Positions 1-8,327 of a stretch of 64,000 bases of DNA are shown one piece after another (position 1 is the stretch's first letter; every line of letters begins with the position of its first letter). This DNA is from Afipia sp. (lineage in GTDB: Bacteria > Pseudomonadota > Alphaproteobacteria > Rhizobiales > Xanthobacteraceae). Under the pieces are notes generated by a model. It ran no database searches. It was not told the origin of the DNA and saw only the letters and a program-made list of their open reading frames with translations. The stretch covers positions 62,001-126,000 of the forward strand of contig JANINQ010000003.1 of the NCBI GenBank assembly GCA_024508675.1, in the 5' to 3' direction. Made by a program: the position numbers and the translations under genes.

Positions 1-522
1 GTTGCACCGCTGCGCATCAGGGTCGTGGGCCGGGTGTTGCTGGCATTGATCTTTCTCCAATTCTATTTCGGGGCATTGGTCGCCGGGCTGCGCGCCGGCA
101 AGGTATTCAACACCTGGCCGCTGATCGATGGGGCGCTGATTCCGACCGCAGCGCGATTGTTCTTCGAGCAACCATGGTGGCGTAACTTTTTCGACAACAC
201 GCTGACGGTTCAGTTCACGCACCGGATGATTGCGTACACCCTTGTCGTGCTTGCGCTCCTCCATGCGATTGATGCGATCCGTTCAAAAGCCAGTCCGGTG
301 ATCGTTTCCAGCGCGCTGTGGATCATGGCGGCGATGATCTTCCAGGCTGTTGTCGGCATTCTCACGCTACTCAACCAGGTTCCGATCGATCTCGGGCTGG
401 CCCATCAGGCTATTGCGATTTTCGTTCTGACGCTGGCGCTGTTTCACGCCGAACGGCTGGGCGGGGCGCTGCCGAACCGGACGCCGGCCAAGCTGCGTCT
501 CGTCACCAATGATAGCGCCTGA
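1..522 (+). CDS. ctaA: Heme A synthase (COX15/CtaA family), 3' part only
   Basis: The reading frame is open from base 1, so the gene starts upstream of the window and only the last 173 residues are seen. CtaA/COX15 oxidises the C8 methyl of heme O to make heme A for aa3-type cytochrome oxidases and sits in the inner membrane. Several hydrophobic helices are visible. Two histidines lie in family-typical settings, FTHRM near residue 71 and LAHQA near residue 136 of the fragment, and are likely heme ligands. The C-terminus is short and polar, as expected. The stop is followed by a 157-bp gap before the iron permease gene. Confidence 0.88.
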   Translation, partial: VAPLRIRVVGRVLLALIFLQFYFGALVAGLRAGKVFNTWPLIDGALIPTAARLFFEQPWWRNFFDNTLTVQFTHRMIAYTLVVLALLHAIDAIRSKASPVIVSSALWIMAAMIFQAVVGILTLLNQVPIDLGLAHQAIAIFVLTLALFHAERLGGALPNRTPAKLRLVTNDSA

Positions 523-538
523 ATCGAACTATTCTAAA
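522..538. promoter_or_regulatory. ICE-like box, possible Irr operator
   Basis: AATCGAACTATTCTAAA contains a full TTCTAAA half site and a GAAC partner. It resembles the iron control element bound by Irr in Bradyrhizobium (two TTCTAAA-type half sites facing each other). It sits just after the ctaA stop, about 140 bp before the FTR1 iron permease ATG, a sensible place for iron-responsive control. The left half is degenerate. The match was made by eye from a remembered consensus. Confidence 0.4.
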
Positions 539-679
539 ATAGCCGGATCGTGAGAAACCGCTGATTATCGGGCATTTCCGCGATCCTGATCCCGGGTCAC
601 GGCTTCGCGACCCAAGGTACACTTTAACTTCAATTTCGCCCGCGATAGAACGGGCCGTCCGCAACATCCAAGGTCTTCC

Positions 680-1492
680 ATGTCAAACGCGTTCGTTCAG
701 GCTGCCGTCATTTTGCTGCGGGAGGGCCTTGAGGCCATGCTCGTGATTGCGGCGCTCGCCGGTTATCTCCGGAAGGTTGGTGGCGGCCACCGTATCATGG
801 CGCTTTATAGCGGCGCGCTTGCAGCGGTGGGTTGCAGCATCATCGCGGCATGGCTGTTTGCGGTGCTCAATTCCGGCGAACACAACGATATCTTCGAAGC
901 CATTGTGATCCTGTTTGCGGCGGCGCTGATGCTTTATGTCAGCGGCTGGCTGATGGTGAAGCAGGACCCGCGCGGCTGGCAGGATTTCCTTGCCACTAAG
1001 GCGGACAACGCGCTCGCGCAGGATACGGCCTGGGCCGTCGGCGCACTGGCTTTCTTCGCGGTGTTTCGCGAGGGTGCGGAAACAGTGCTGTTCATCAATG
1101 CGCTCGCGGTGACGGAAGGCGGCTGGAGCCTTGGCCTGTTTGCGGGTCTCGCTGCGGCGACCGCAGGCCTCGTGGTGCTGTTCTATTTCATCAACCTGAT
1201 CGCCCGGAAAATTCCGCTGCGGCCGTTGTTTATCATCACATCGGCATTCCTGTTTGCGATGGGCATCAAGTTCATCGGCGAGGCCATTCAGGAGTTTCAG
1301 GAGCAGAGCCTTCTGCCTGTCACGGAATTGAAGAGCTTCGGCTGGCTGCAGTCTCTCGGGCTCAATGCCACGCTTGAAGCTGTGTCCGCGCAGCTTCTCG
1401 TCATCCTTTTCGCGCTTGCGACATTCTCGATTGTTCAGCGAAACGCCCGGCTGGTCCGCGAGGCCAAGGCCGTGGAAGGCGCGAAAACCTGA
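680..1492 (+). CDS. FTR1-family high-affinity iron permease
   Basis: A 270-residue multispanning membrane protein with about seven hydrophobic helices. It carries the two REGxE signatures that define FTR1/EfeU permeases: REGLE at residues 14-18 and REGAE at 130-134. In the family these glutamates bind Fe(III) during transport across the inner membrane. No efeO/efeB-type partners lie nearby, so it may be a stand-alone permease or work with proteins encoded elsewhere. An ICE-like iron box lies upstream, and an AAGG ribosome-binding site precedes the ATG. A strong bidirectional terminator follows and separates it from the convergent metY gene. Confidence 0.88.
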   Translation: MSNAFVQAAVILLREGLEAMLVIAALAGYLRKVGGGHRIMALYSGALAAVGCSIIAAWLFAVLNSGEHNDIFEAIVILFAAALMLYVSGWLMVKQDPRGWQDFLATKADNALAQDTAWAVGALAFFAVFREGAETVLFINALAVTEGGWSLGLFAGLAAATAGLVVLFYFINLIARKIPLRPLFIITSAFLFAMGIKFIGEAIQEFQEQSLLPVTELKSFGWLQSLGLNATLEAVSAQLLVILFALATFSIVQRNARLVREAKAVEGAKT

Positions 1493-1520
1493 TTTTAAGC
1501 CATCCTGCTCTCTGCAATTA

Positions 1521-1556
1521 AAAACGCGGCGCCATGCCCGGCGCCGCGTTTTTTGT
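1521..1556. terminator. Bidirectional rho-independent terminator (FTR1 / metY)
   Basis: A perfect GC stem (CGCGGCGCC and GGCGCCGCG, 5-nt loop) is flanked by an A-run on the left and a T-run on the right. It can therefore end transcription of both convergent genes. Confidence 0.9.
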
Positions 1557-1579
1557 TTCTCGGCCGCTGATGAGGCCGG

Positions 1580-2860
1580 TCAGGCTTTCAGCGCCTGATC
1601 GAGATCCGCAATCAGATCTTCCTTGTCTTCGAGGCCGACCGACAGCCGCACCACGTCGACACCTGCACCGGCTTGCGCCTTCTGCGCATCGCTGAGCTGG
1701 CTGTGCGTGGTCGAGGCCGGATGAATGATCAGCGACCGCGTATCGCCGACATTGGCCAGATGCGAGAACAGCTTGACGTTGGAGACAAGCTTGATGCCCG
1801 CGTCGTAGCCGCCCTTGAGGCCGAATGTGAACACTGCGCCTGCGCCCTTCGGTGAGTATTTGCGCGCGAGGTTGTGGTAGCGGTCGCCGGGAAGGCCAGC
1901 ATAGCTGACCCACGCGACAGCAGGATTCGTGGACAGCCATTCCGCGACAGCCTTGGCGTTGTCGGAATGCCGCTGCACGCGCAGGCTCAGTGTCTCGATG
2001 CCTGTCAGGAGCAGGAAGGCATTGAACGGCGACAACGCCGGGCCAAGATCGCGCAGGCCGATCACGCGCGCGGCGATGGCGAATGCGAAGTTGCCGAAGG
2101 TCTCCTGCAGCTTGATGCCGTGATATTCCGGGCGCGGCTCGCTCAGCACGGGATAGCGCCCGTCACGCGACCAGTCGAACGTGCCGGCGTCCACGATGAT
2201 GCCGCCGATGGAGTTGCCGTGACCGCCGAGGAATTTCGTTGCTGAATGCAGCACGATGTCCGCGCCGTGATCGATCGGCTTGATCAGATAAGGCGACGCC
2301 AGCGTGTTATCGACGATCAGCGGCACACCCGCCTTGCGCGCGATGGCGGCGATAGCCTCGATGTCGGTCACAGTGCCGCCGGGGTTTGCAATCGACTCGA
2401 TGAAGATCGCCTTGGTCTTGGGCGAGAGCGCCTTCTCGAAGGTCGAGACATCGTCGGTGTCCGCCCAGACGACGTTCCAGCCGAAGTTCTTGAACGAGTG
2501 ATTGAACTGATTGATCGAGCCGCCGTAGAGCCGGCGCGCCGCGATAAATTCATCGCCGGGCTGCAACAGCGCGTGGAACGTCACCAGCTGCGCCGCGTGA
2601 CCCGATGCGACGGCGAGGGCAGCCGTGCCGCCTTCCAGCGCGGCGACGCGCTCTTCGAGCACGGCATTGGTCGGGTTGCCGATGCGGGTGTAGATGTTGC
2701 CGAATGCCTGCAGGCCGAACAGCGAGGCGGCGTGATCGGCATCATTGAAGACAAAGGATGTGGTTTGATAGATCGGCGTCGCACGCGCGCCGGTGGTCGG
2801 GTCGGGCTGCGCGCCTGCGTGAATGGAGAGCGTGGAGAAACCCGGCAATCTTTCGGTCAT
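1580..2860 (-). CDS. metY: O-acetylhomoserine sulfhydrylase (Cys/Met PLP family)
   Basis: A 426-residue PLP enzyme of the Cys/Met metabolism family. It would convert O-acetyl-L-homoserine plus sulfide to homocysteine in the cytoplasm. The PLP-binding lysine is K209 in SATKFLGGHG. The family's YTRIGNPT motif is at residues 57-64, and the C-terminus has the long MetY-type region with LSVGLED. The length fits MetY better than the shorter MetB/MetZ enzymes. The ATG has an AAGGAC ribosome-binding site. The 157-bp leader can form a CGTCAG/CTGACG hairpin, but I found no convincing SAM-riboswitch core. An O-succinylhomoserine substrate cannot be excluded from sequence. Confidence 0.88.
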   Translation of the reverse strand: MTERLPGFSTLSIHAGAQPDPTTGARATPIYQTTSFVFNDADHAASLFGLQAFGNIYTRIGNPTNAVLEERVAALEGGTAALAVASGHAAQLVTFHALLQPGDEFIAARRLYGGSINQFNHSFKNFGWNVVWADTDDVSTFEKALSPKTKAIFIESIANPGGTVTDIEAIAAIARKAGVPLIVDNTLASPYLIKPIDHGADIVLHSATKFLGGHGNSIGGIIVDAGTFDWSRDGRYPVLSEPRPEYHGIKLQETFGNFAFAIAARVIGLRDLGPALSPFNAFLLLTGIETLSLRVQRHSDNAKAVAEWLSTNPAVAWVSYAGLPGDRYHNLARKYSPKGAGAVFTFGLKGGYDAGIKLVSNVKLFSHLANVGDTRSLIIHPASTTHSQLSDAQKAQAGAGVDVVRLSVGLEDKEDLIADLDQALKA

Positions 2861-3017
2861 GAGGTGTCCTTCTGGGTGCCGCGAACGGGCATGGAGAAGA
2901 ATATGCTGCGGGTGGACGCGTCCGCCGTCAAGCCGTCAGCGATGATCAGAGATAACTGACAATGAACCTGACGCTTTATGCCACGGGACCGGAATGTTGT
3001 TCTGCAACGTGCCGGAT

Positions 3018-3602
3018 TCAAGGCAGGTCGTTCTTGTCCTTTGCAGCACGATCGGCTGCCACAGTCGCGCCGCCGCTGACACTGCTGCGGTTCAGTGACA
3101 GGCGCATGTTGCTGGTCGGAATCGGTGCGCGCTTGGCGCTGATGGTGCGCGAGTTGACGCCGACCCACTGAATCTCGGAAGTCAGCCGCGCATATTCGAT
3201 CTTCGGACAACGATTCATGACGACCTTGACGCCTGCGGCTTCAGCCTTCGCCGCGGCTGCATCGTTGCGCACGCCGAGCTGCATCCAGATCACCTTTGGC
3301 AACACCGGCAGCGACAGGGCTTCATCGACGACGGCTGCGGCGGCATCGGAATTGCGGAAGATGTCGACCATGTCGACAGGGCGGCCGATGTCCTTGAGCG
3401 AGCCGACAAACGGTTTCCCGACAAGGCTCTTGCCGACCTGACCCGGATTGATCGGGATCATGTCGTATCCACGCTCGACCAGATACTTGAAAGCAAAATA
3501 ACTCGGCCGCACGTTGACCGGCGATGCGCCGACCATGGCGATCGATTTCACATCGGTCAGGATCGAGCGGATATAACTGTCGTCATAAACGTCGTGTTTC
3601 AT
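3018..3602 (-). CDS. CoA-binding domain protein (YccU-like)
   Basis: A Rossmann-fold CoA-binding protein of about 194 residues. The N-terminal part reads SIAMVGASP, the glycine-rich nucleotide loop of the family, followed by a conserved INPG segment and a late NRCPKIE motif. The family is small and cytosolic, related to the CoA-binding half of succinyl-CoA synthetase; its physiological role is unknown. The start is placed at MKHDVYDD, 27 bp after the upstream hydratase stop. A longer frame would run into that gene. The C-terminal 35 residues are basic and polar and not clearly part of the domain. It probably shares an operon with the hydratase homologue. Confidence 0.78.
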   Translation of the reverse strand: MKHDVYDDSYIRSILTDVKSIAMVGASPVNVRPSYFAFKYLVERGYDMIPINPGQVGKSLVGKPFVGSLKDIGRPVDMVDIFRNSDAAAAVVDEALSLPVLPKVIWMQLGVRNDAAAAKAEAAGVKVVMNRCPKIEYARLTSEIQWVGVNSRTISAKRAPIPTSNMRLSLNRSSVSGGATVAADRAAKDKNDLP

Positions 3603-3628
3603 TCTGGCAGGTTCACTTTCGGGAAGAC

Positions 3629-4453
3629 TCAGCGGTCTTCCCACTTAGGATCGCGTTTTTCGATGAAGGCGCCAATGCCTTCCTGCGCATCGCGCGCCAT
3701 CATGTTCTCGGTCATCACCTGCGCTGCATAGGTGTAAGCGTCCGCAAGGCTCATTTCAGCCTGCCGGTAAAAGGCTTCCTTGCCCACTTTCAATGTGTAG
3801 GCCGATTTCACCGCGATCCGTTCGGCAAGCACGATTGCCGCATCACGCTCGGTCCCCGCGGGCACCACGCTGTTGACCAGACCGAGTTCAAGCGCGCGCT
3901 GTGCGGAAACATGTTCGCCGGTGAGCAGCATGTGCATCGCATGCTTGCGCGGTACATTGCGGGTCAGCGCAACCATCGGCGTCGAGCAGAACAGGCCGAT
4001 ATCGATGCCCGGCGTGCCGAAGGTGGCCTGGTCGGAAGCCACGGCGAGATCGCATGTCGCCACCAGTTGGCATCCGGCAGCGGTTGCGACGCCTTGCACC
4101 GCTGCGACAACAGGCTTGGGCAGCCGCACGATGCTTTGCATCATATCACTGCACGACTTCATCATATGAGCGAAATAGGCGCGGCCCTTGTCCGCATCGG
4201 AGCGACGCGCCGTCAGTTCCTTGAGGTTATGTCCCGATGAGTAAGCGGGACCCTTGGCGGCGATTACGACCGCGCGCACGCTTTTGTCGTCGCGAATGGA
4301 ATCAAGCGCGTCCTGAAGTGCGTCGATCATGGCCTCGGACAAGGCGTTCCGCGTCGCCGGTGAATCGAGGGTCAGCACGGCAATGCTGCCTACGCGCTCG
4401 TGCAACAGCGGCGAGGGGGCAGGAGAGGCGGCACGGGAAGTTTGTGGCGTCAT
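3629..4453 (-). CDS. Enoyl-CoA hydratase/isomerase family protein (ECHDC3-like)
   Basis: A crotonase-fold protein of about 274 residues. The oxyanion-hole segment SSGHNLKEL and the following VQGVATAAGCQLVATCDL stretch are typical. The region that carries the catalytic glutamate in true hydratases reads GIDIGLFCSTP. That resembles the ECHDC3 branch, and the usual acidic residue is not evident, so hydratase activity is uncertain. The ATG at 4453 is chosen because the residues before it are low-complexity and not family-like; a GTG at 4531 is possible. It is divergent from the thioesterase gene and followed closely by the CoA-binding protein gene. Confidence 0.82.
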   Translation of the reverse strand: MTPQTSRAASPAPSPLLHERVGSIAVLTLDSPATRNALSEAMIDALQDALDSIRDDKSVRAVVIAAKGPAYSSGHNLKELTARRSDADKGRAYFAHMMKSCSDMMQSIVRLPKPVVAAVQGVATAAGCQLVATCDLAVASDQATFGTPGIDIGLFCSTPMVALTRNVPRKHAMHMLLTGEHVSAQRALELGLVNSVVPAGTERDAAIVLAERIAVKSAYTLKVGKEAFYRQAEMSLADAYTYAAQVMTENMMARDAQEGIGAFIEKRDPKWEDR

Positions 4454-4560
4454 GGCTTCAGTCAGGTCCGGTTCGCTTTTCGGTTCCGTCAGGCTCGCTA
4501 TCGGGCTCACCCTAAGATACAAAACCGTCACATACGAGTGCAGTGCAGGACATACGTTCC

Positions 4561-4989
4561 ATGAACAAGCCGAAAATGACCGTGGCAGAACTCGAGGCGT
4601 TTCTCCACAGGGAGTTTCCGCAGGCCTTTGCCAGCGGCGAAATCCTGATCGAGAGCGCTGACGGTGCGACCTGCCTGCTGCGTCAGCCTTATAGCGAGCG
4701 GATGCTTCGCCCGGGCGGCACGGTCTCGGGACCTACGCTGATGGCGATGGCAGATCTGGCGATGTATGTCGTGCTGCTGTCGGCCATCGGACCGGTCGGG
4801 CTTGCGGTGACCACCAATCTCAACATCAACTTTCTGCGCAAAGGCCAGCCGGGTCAGGATGTGCTTGCTGCCGCCAAGCTGATGAAGCTGGGCAAGCGTC
4901 TGGCGGTGGGAGAAGTGAGCCTGTTATCAGGAACTTCGCCCGATCCCATCGCTCATGTGACTTCTACATACTCCATTCCGAATACTTGA
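4561..4989 (+). CDS. PaaI-family hot-dog thioesterase
   Basis: A 142-residue single hot-dog domain protein. The central helix region reads GGTVSGPTLMAMADLAMY, and the following TNLNINFLRKG strand is typical of PaaI/DUF4442-type acyl-CoA thioesterases. It would hydrolyse a small or aryl-CoA thioester; the substrate is unknown. A GTG 18 bases upstream is in frame, but the ATG is preceded at suitable spacing by a GCAGGA ribosome-binding site. It lies between a divergent hydratase homologue and rplM. I recall the same arrangement in related genomes. Confidence 0.82.
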   Translation: MNKPKMTVAELEAFLHREFPQAFASGEILIESADGATCLLRQPYSERMLRPGGTVSGPTLMAMADLAMYVVLLSAIGPVGLAVTTNLNINFLRKGQPGQDVLAAAKLMKLGKRLAVGEVSLLSGTSPDPIAHVTSTYSIPNT

Positions 4990-5061
4990 TGTTTTAACAG
5001 GTATTATTGCACCATATTTACAAGCTATTGTTTTGCATGGATTATTTTTGTCTATGCGGCA

Positions 5062-5090
5062 TTGACGCGTCGCGGCGGGTTCTCTAGAAA
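5062..5090 (+). promoter_or_regulatory. Likely sigma-70 promoter of rplM-rpsI
   Basis: TTGACG is followed after 17 bp by TAGAAA, a good housekeeping -35/-10 pair. The predicted start leaves a leader of about 45 nt before the rplM ATG. Confidence 0.6.
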
Positions 5091-5142
5091 CGCGCGCAGT
5101 TTGGCGATCCGGCCGAACAAACAATTTCACGGACAACTCATC

Positions 5143-5607
5143 ATGAAGTCGTTTTCGGCAAAGCCAGCCGAGGTCAACAAGAAGTGGGTGCTGATCGACG
5201 CCAAGGGTCTGGTCGTCGGCCGTCTCGCCACCTTGGTTGCCATGCGTTTGCGCGGCAAGCACCTCCCGACCTACACCCCCCACGTCGATTGCGGTGACAA
5301 CGTCATCATCATCAACGCGGCTCACGTCGTCCTCACCGGACGCAAGCGTGACAACAAGATGTATTACAACCACACCGGTTTTATCGGCGGCATCAAGGAG
5401 CGCTCGGCAAAGTCGATCCTTGAGGGGCGCTTCCCGGAGCGCGTTGTCGAGAAGGCCGTTGAGCGCATGATTCCGCGCGGCCCGCTTGGCCGTGTGCAGA
5501 TGGGCAACCTGCGCGTTTACGCAGGCGCCGAGCATCCCCACGAGGCGCAGCAGCCCGAGACCGTCGATATCGCATCGTTGAACCGCAAGAACACGAGGGC
5601 CGCATAA
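5143..5607 (+). CDS. rplM: 50S ribosomal protein L13
   Basis: A 154-residue protein with full L13 features: [17 protein letters not shown] near the N-terminus, the GDNVIIINA strand and the MIPRGPLGR segment that contacts 23S rRNA. The start is MKSFSAKP, preceded by a modest ribosome-binding site; an in-frame extension upstream overlaps the promoter and is not protein-like. Its stop shares bases with the rpsI start (TAATG), so the two genes are translationally coupled, as is usual for L13/S9. Confidence 0.97.
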   Translation: MKSFSAKPAEVNKKWVLIDAKGLVVGRLATLVAMRLRGKHLPTYTPHVDCGDNVIIINAAHVVLTGRKRDNKMYYNHTGFIGGIKERSAKSILEGRFPERVVEKAVERMIPRGPLGRVQMGNLRVYAGAEHPHEAQQPETVDIASLNRKNTRAA

Positions 5608-6083
5608 TGTCCGATACCATGCAGTCCCTCGATCAGCTCTCGGCGCTGAAGACTTCAGCACCGGATGCGCCGAAGTACGAAAAGAAGGTCGACAAGCAGG
5701 GCCGCGCCTATGCCACCGGCAAGCGCAAGGACGCGGTTGCCCGCGTCTGGATCAAGCCAGGCTCCGGAAAGATCGTCGTCAACACCCGCGAAGTCGAAGT
5801 TTACTTCGCTCGCCCGGTGCTGCGCATGATGATCCAGCAGCCGATCGTCGCTGCCGCCCGTCAGGGCCAGTACGACGTGATTTGCACCGTCGCTGGCGGC
5901 GGTCTGTCGGGACAGGCTGGTGCCGTGCGTCACGGCATCTCGAAGGCTCTGACCAACTTCGAGCCGGATTTGCGCAGCGTCCTCAAGAAGGGCGGCTTCC
6001 TGACCCGCGACTCGCGTGTCGTCGAACGCAAGAAGTACGGCAAGGCGAAGGCCCGCCGGTCCTTCCAGTTCTCGAAGCGCTAA
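5607..6083 (+). CDS. rpsI: 30S ribosomal protein S9
   Basis: A 158-residue S9 protein. The conserved core [13 protein letters not shown] starts near residue 36. The basic C-terminal tail ends in FSKR, which reaches the P-site tRNA in the ribosome. The roughly 30-residue N-terminal extension is common in alphaproteobacterial S9. It begins inside the rplM stop codon and is followed by a strong terminator, which closes the two-gene operon. Confidence 0.97.
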   Translation: MSDTMQSLDQLSALKTSAPDAPKYEKKVDKQGRAYATGKRKDAVARVWIKPGSGKIVVNTREVEVYFARPVLRMMIQQPIVAAARQGQYDVICTVAGGGLSGQAGAVRHGISKALTNFEPDLRSVLKKGGFLTRDSRVVERKKYGKAKARRSFQFSKR

Positions 6084-6120
6084 TCGTTTCGATTCAAATT
6101 TTCCGCAATTGCGGGACTTC

Positions 6121-6147
6121 AAGGGCGCCTTCGGGCGCCCTTTTTGC
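6121..6147 (+). terminator. Rho-independent terminator of rplM-rpsI
   Basis: The stem AGGGCGCC/GGGCGCCCT with a short tcg-type loop is followed by a run of five T residues, about 40 bp after the rpsI stop. Confidence 0.9.
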
Positions 6148-6290
6148 TGTTCCAGATACCGACGAATTACCACGTTTTTTCCCGAAAATTGTGCCGCGGC
6201 CGCAAACGGAGTTCCAAGACACCAGCGTTAGTCTCAATGATGGCTGAGGGGGCTATTCCGGCTCCATCGAATTGAAGCGCTGCATAGAAC

Positions 6291-7544
6291 ATGCCGGCTG
6301 GCACACATCTGTCTCTCGATATTTCGACGCTTTATCTCGTGGCGACGCTGGCGGCGGTAATGCTTGGCGCATTGCTGCTGTTTTTCTGGCGTCAGGAAAA
6401 GATCGCGGCGCTCGGCTGGTGGGGCGCTGCCTATATCCTTGGCGCGGCATCGGTTGCGCTGTGGACGGTGGGCGGCGCTGAACTCGGCTGGGAACTATCA
6501 CTGGCCGTTAACGCGGTGGGCTTCATCGCCTGTGGACTGATGTGGGATGCGGCGCGGGCCTTTCACGGCCGTCCGGCCAACTGGATCGGCGTGATCGCAG
6601 GACCTGCGCTATGGATCGCCGCTGTGGTGTTGCTCGATCCGATGGACCCCGAAATCCGGATGATGCTGGGTGCGGGCATTGTCGCGATCTATGCCGCGCT
6701 GACGGCGGGCGAACTGTGGCGTGAGCGGCGCAAGAATCTCCGTGCGCGCTGGCCGGCGATTATTGTCCCGCTGATGCACGGCGCTGTCCTGATGCTGCCG
6801 ATCGTGATGGGCGACATGTTCCGGCCCGGCAATGCCGCCAGCATGAGCCAGGTCTGGGTTGCGGCCTTCGCGGCCGAGCTTGTGGTTTATGCTGTCGGCA
6901 CCGTCTTCATCATTTTCATGCTGGTGTCGGAGCGTACCGTCACCGCACATAAAACCGCGGCATCGGTCGATCCGCTCACAGGCCTGTTGAACCGGCGCGG
7001 CTTCAGCGAGGCGACCTCGCGCATGATCGAGCGCGAGGCGAAAGCCGGGCGTCCTGTGACCGTGATGATCTTTGACATCGACCACTTTAAGTCGGTCAAC
7101 GACCGTTTCGGTCACGCCACCGGCGACGATGTGCTGCAGGTTTTCGCCAATGTCGTGGCGGCCTCGCTGCGCATCACCGATCTGGTCGGCCGGGTCGGCG
7201 GCGAGGAATTCGCCGCGCTGCTACCGTGTTCGATGGACGAGGCCCTGCTTGCGGCCGAGCGGGTGCGTGAGGCTTTCGAGACCTCCGGTGTCGCCATCGA
7301 CGACGTTCCGCTGGAAACAACCGTCAGCATTGGTGTCGCGGGCGGCCCGGCGAATACCGAGCTTGAAGTGCTCATGGCGTCGGCGGATACCGCGCTCTAT
7401 CAGGCCAAGCGTGGCGGCCGTAACCGCGTGGAAGCGGCGACCGAGCAGCCGCTCTCCTTGGAAGGCGCACGCCGTAACCTGATCAAGGGCGCTGCCGCTG
7501 TGTCCGAGAAGCCCGCGATCAGTCACGCCGAAGCGCTAGCCTGA
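6291..7544 (+). CDS. Membrane-bound diguanylate cyclase (GGDEF)
   Basis: A 417-residue protein that makes cyclic di-GMP from GTP. The first 215 residues contain about six membrane helices in an unclassified sensory domain. A GGDEF domain follows from residue 225, starting DPLTGLLNRRG. The active-site loop GGEEF is at 303-307 and is intact. An RxxD inhibitory site (R294, D297) lies five residues before it, so product feedback is likely. The C-terminal 30 residues are not conserved. Nearby genes give no hint of the signal sensed. Confidence 0.93.
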   Translation: MPAGTHLSLDISTLYLVATLAAVMLGALLLFFWRQEKIAALGWWGAAYILGAASVALWTVGGAELGWELSLAVNAVGFIACGLMWDAARAFHGRPANWIGVIAGPALWIAAVVLLDPMDPEIRMMLGAGIVAIYAALTAGELWRERRKNLRARWPAIIVPLMHGAVLMLPIVMGDMFRPGNAASMSQVWVAAFAAELVVYAVGTVFIIFMLVSERTVTAHKTAASVDPLTGLLNRRGFSEATSRMIEREAKAGRPVTVMIFDIDHFKSVNDRFGHATGDDVLQVFANVVAASLRITDLVGRVGGEEFAALLPCSMDEALLAAERVREAFETSGVAIDDVPLETTVSIGVAGGPANTELEVLMASADTALYQAKRGGRNRVEAATEQPLSLEGARRNLIKGAAAVSEKPAISHAEALA

Positions 7545-7587
7545 GGTTGCTAACGCTCTGTTTACCATGCGCGCCTTACGATGCGGC

Positions 7588-7821
7588 ATGGCTACCGCAA
7601 ACAGTCACCGTTCACAGTCCGATCTTTCCGCGCTTGAAGCGAGTGTTGCATCCGCGCGTGCGGGCTTTGCCTGCATGTTCTCAACCTCCGACGAGTACGA
7701 AAACGCCCTGATCGCGGCGCGTCGCGCCGAAGGGCGTTACGGTTCGGCTTTCGACTGGCAGCCGGTGATTCTCGGCGGCTGCACGCTGGTGCTGCTCGGC
7801 GTTCTGGTCACTTTCTTCTAG
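7588..7821 (+). CDS. Small C-terminally anchored membrane protein, unknown
   Basis: A 77-residue protein I do not recognise. The first 50 residues are polar and predicted helical. The last 20 (WQPVILGGCTLVLLGVLVTFF region) form one hydrophobic helix ending at the C-terminus, which suggests a tail-anchored inner-membrane protein. The start could also be the ATG at 7567; neither has a strong ribosome-binding site. A terminator follows 30 bp after the stop. Confidence 0.6.
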   Translation: MATANSHRSQSDLSALEASVASARAGFACMFSTSDEYENALIAARRAEGRYGSAFDWQPVILGGCTLVLLGVLVTFF

Positions 7822-7849
7822 GGCTGGTTCATCGCCGGATCGTTCTGAC

Positions 7850-7878
7850 AGGGCGCCTTTGGTGCCCTTTGTCTTTTC
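7850..7878 (+). terminator. Rho-independent terminator
   Basis: AGGGCGCC, loop TTT, GGTGCCCT (one G-T pair), then a T-rich tail. It lies between the tail-anchored protein gene and the monooxygenase-fold gene. Confidence 0.75.
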
Positions 7879-7933
7879 TGCCTGATGGTTTTGCGCTAGA
7901 GCCCCTCGGTAACCAGAAAAGGGGCGGAAGGCC

Positions 7934-8230
7934 ATGATCACAGAAATCGCACAGATTGAAGTCAAGCCGGGCAGCGAGAAGGACTTCGAAGCTGCTGTCG
8001 CAATGGCGCAGACTATTTTCAAGCGCTGCAAGGGCTGGAAGAGCTTCGAACTGCACCGCTCGATCGAAAAGCCGTCGCGCTACCGGCTTCATATCAAGTG
8101 GGAAACGCTCGAAAACCACACCGTCGATTTCCGCGAGTCTTCAAATTTTCAGGAATGGCGCGCGCTGGTCGGGCCGCATTTCGCCTCGCCGCCGGAAGTC
8201 GAGCACACCAACACCGTGGTGAATTTCTAG
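7934..8230 (+). CDS. Antibiotic biosynthesis monooxygenase (ABM) fold protein
   Basis: A 98-residue ferredoxin-like ABM/Dabb-type protein. It opens with EIAQIEVKPGSEKDFEAAV and continues with GWKSFELHRS and the WETLENH segment, all family-typical. Members are dimeric and either oxygenate small aromatic substrates or degrade heme; no heme-degradation motif is evident here, so the substrate is unknown. It lies directly after the terminator of the previous gene and ends just before a palindromic repeat, so it appears to be transcribed alone. Confidence 0.75.
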   Translation: MITEIAQIEVKPGSEKDFEAAVAMAQTIFKRCKGWKSFELHRSIEKPSRYRLHIKWETLENHTVDFRESSNFQEWRALVGPHFASPPEVEHTNTVVNF

Positions 8231-8234
8231 CTTT

Positions 8235-8315
8235 CGTCATTGCGAGCGAAGCGAAGCAATCCATAGCAACAAAAAGATTTGGATTGCTTCGTCGCTTTCG
8301 CTTCTCGCAATGACG
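8235..8315. repeat. Palindromic dispersed repeat, copy 1 of 3
   Basis: An 81-bp inverted repeat. It begins CGTCATTGCGAGCGAAGC and ends with the complementary CTCGCAATGACG, with internal GAAGCAATCCA and TGGATTGCTTC arms. The other copies are at 20432-20516 and 41932-42045. It lies between convergent genes. Confidence 0.9.
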
Positions 8316-8327
8316 AACCGGAGGCCA

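Noticed and set aside
2861-3017. SAM-II or SAH riboswitch in the metY leader
   Set aside because: Such switches are common before metY-type genes in this class, so I looked for one. A CGTCAG/CTGACG hairpin exists, but the conserved ligand-binding core was not recognisable.
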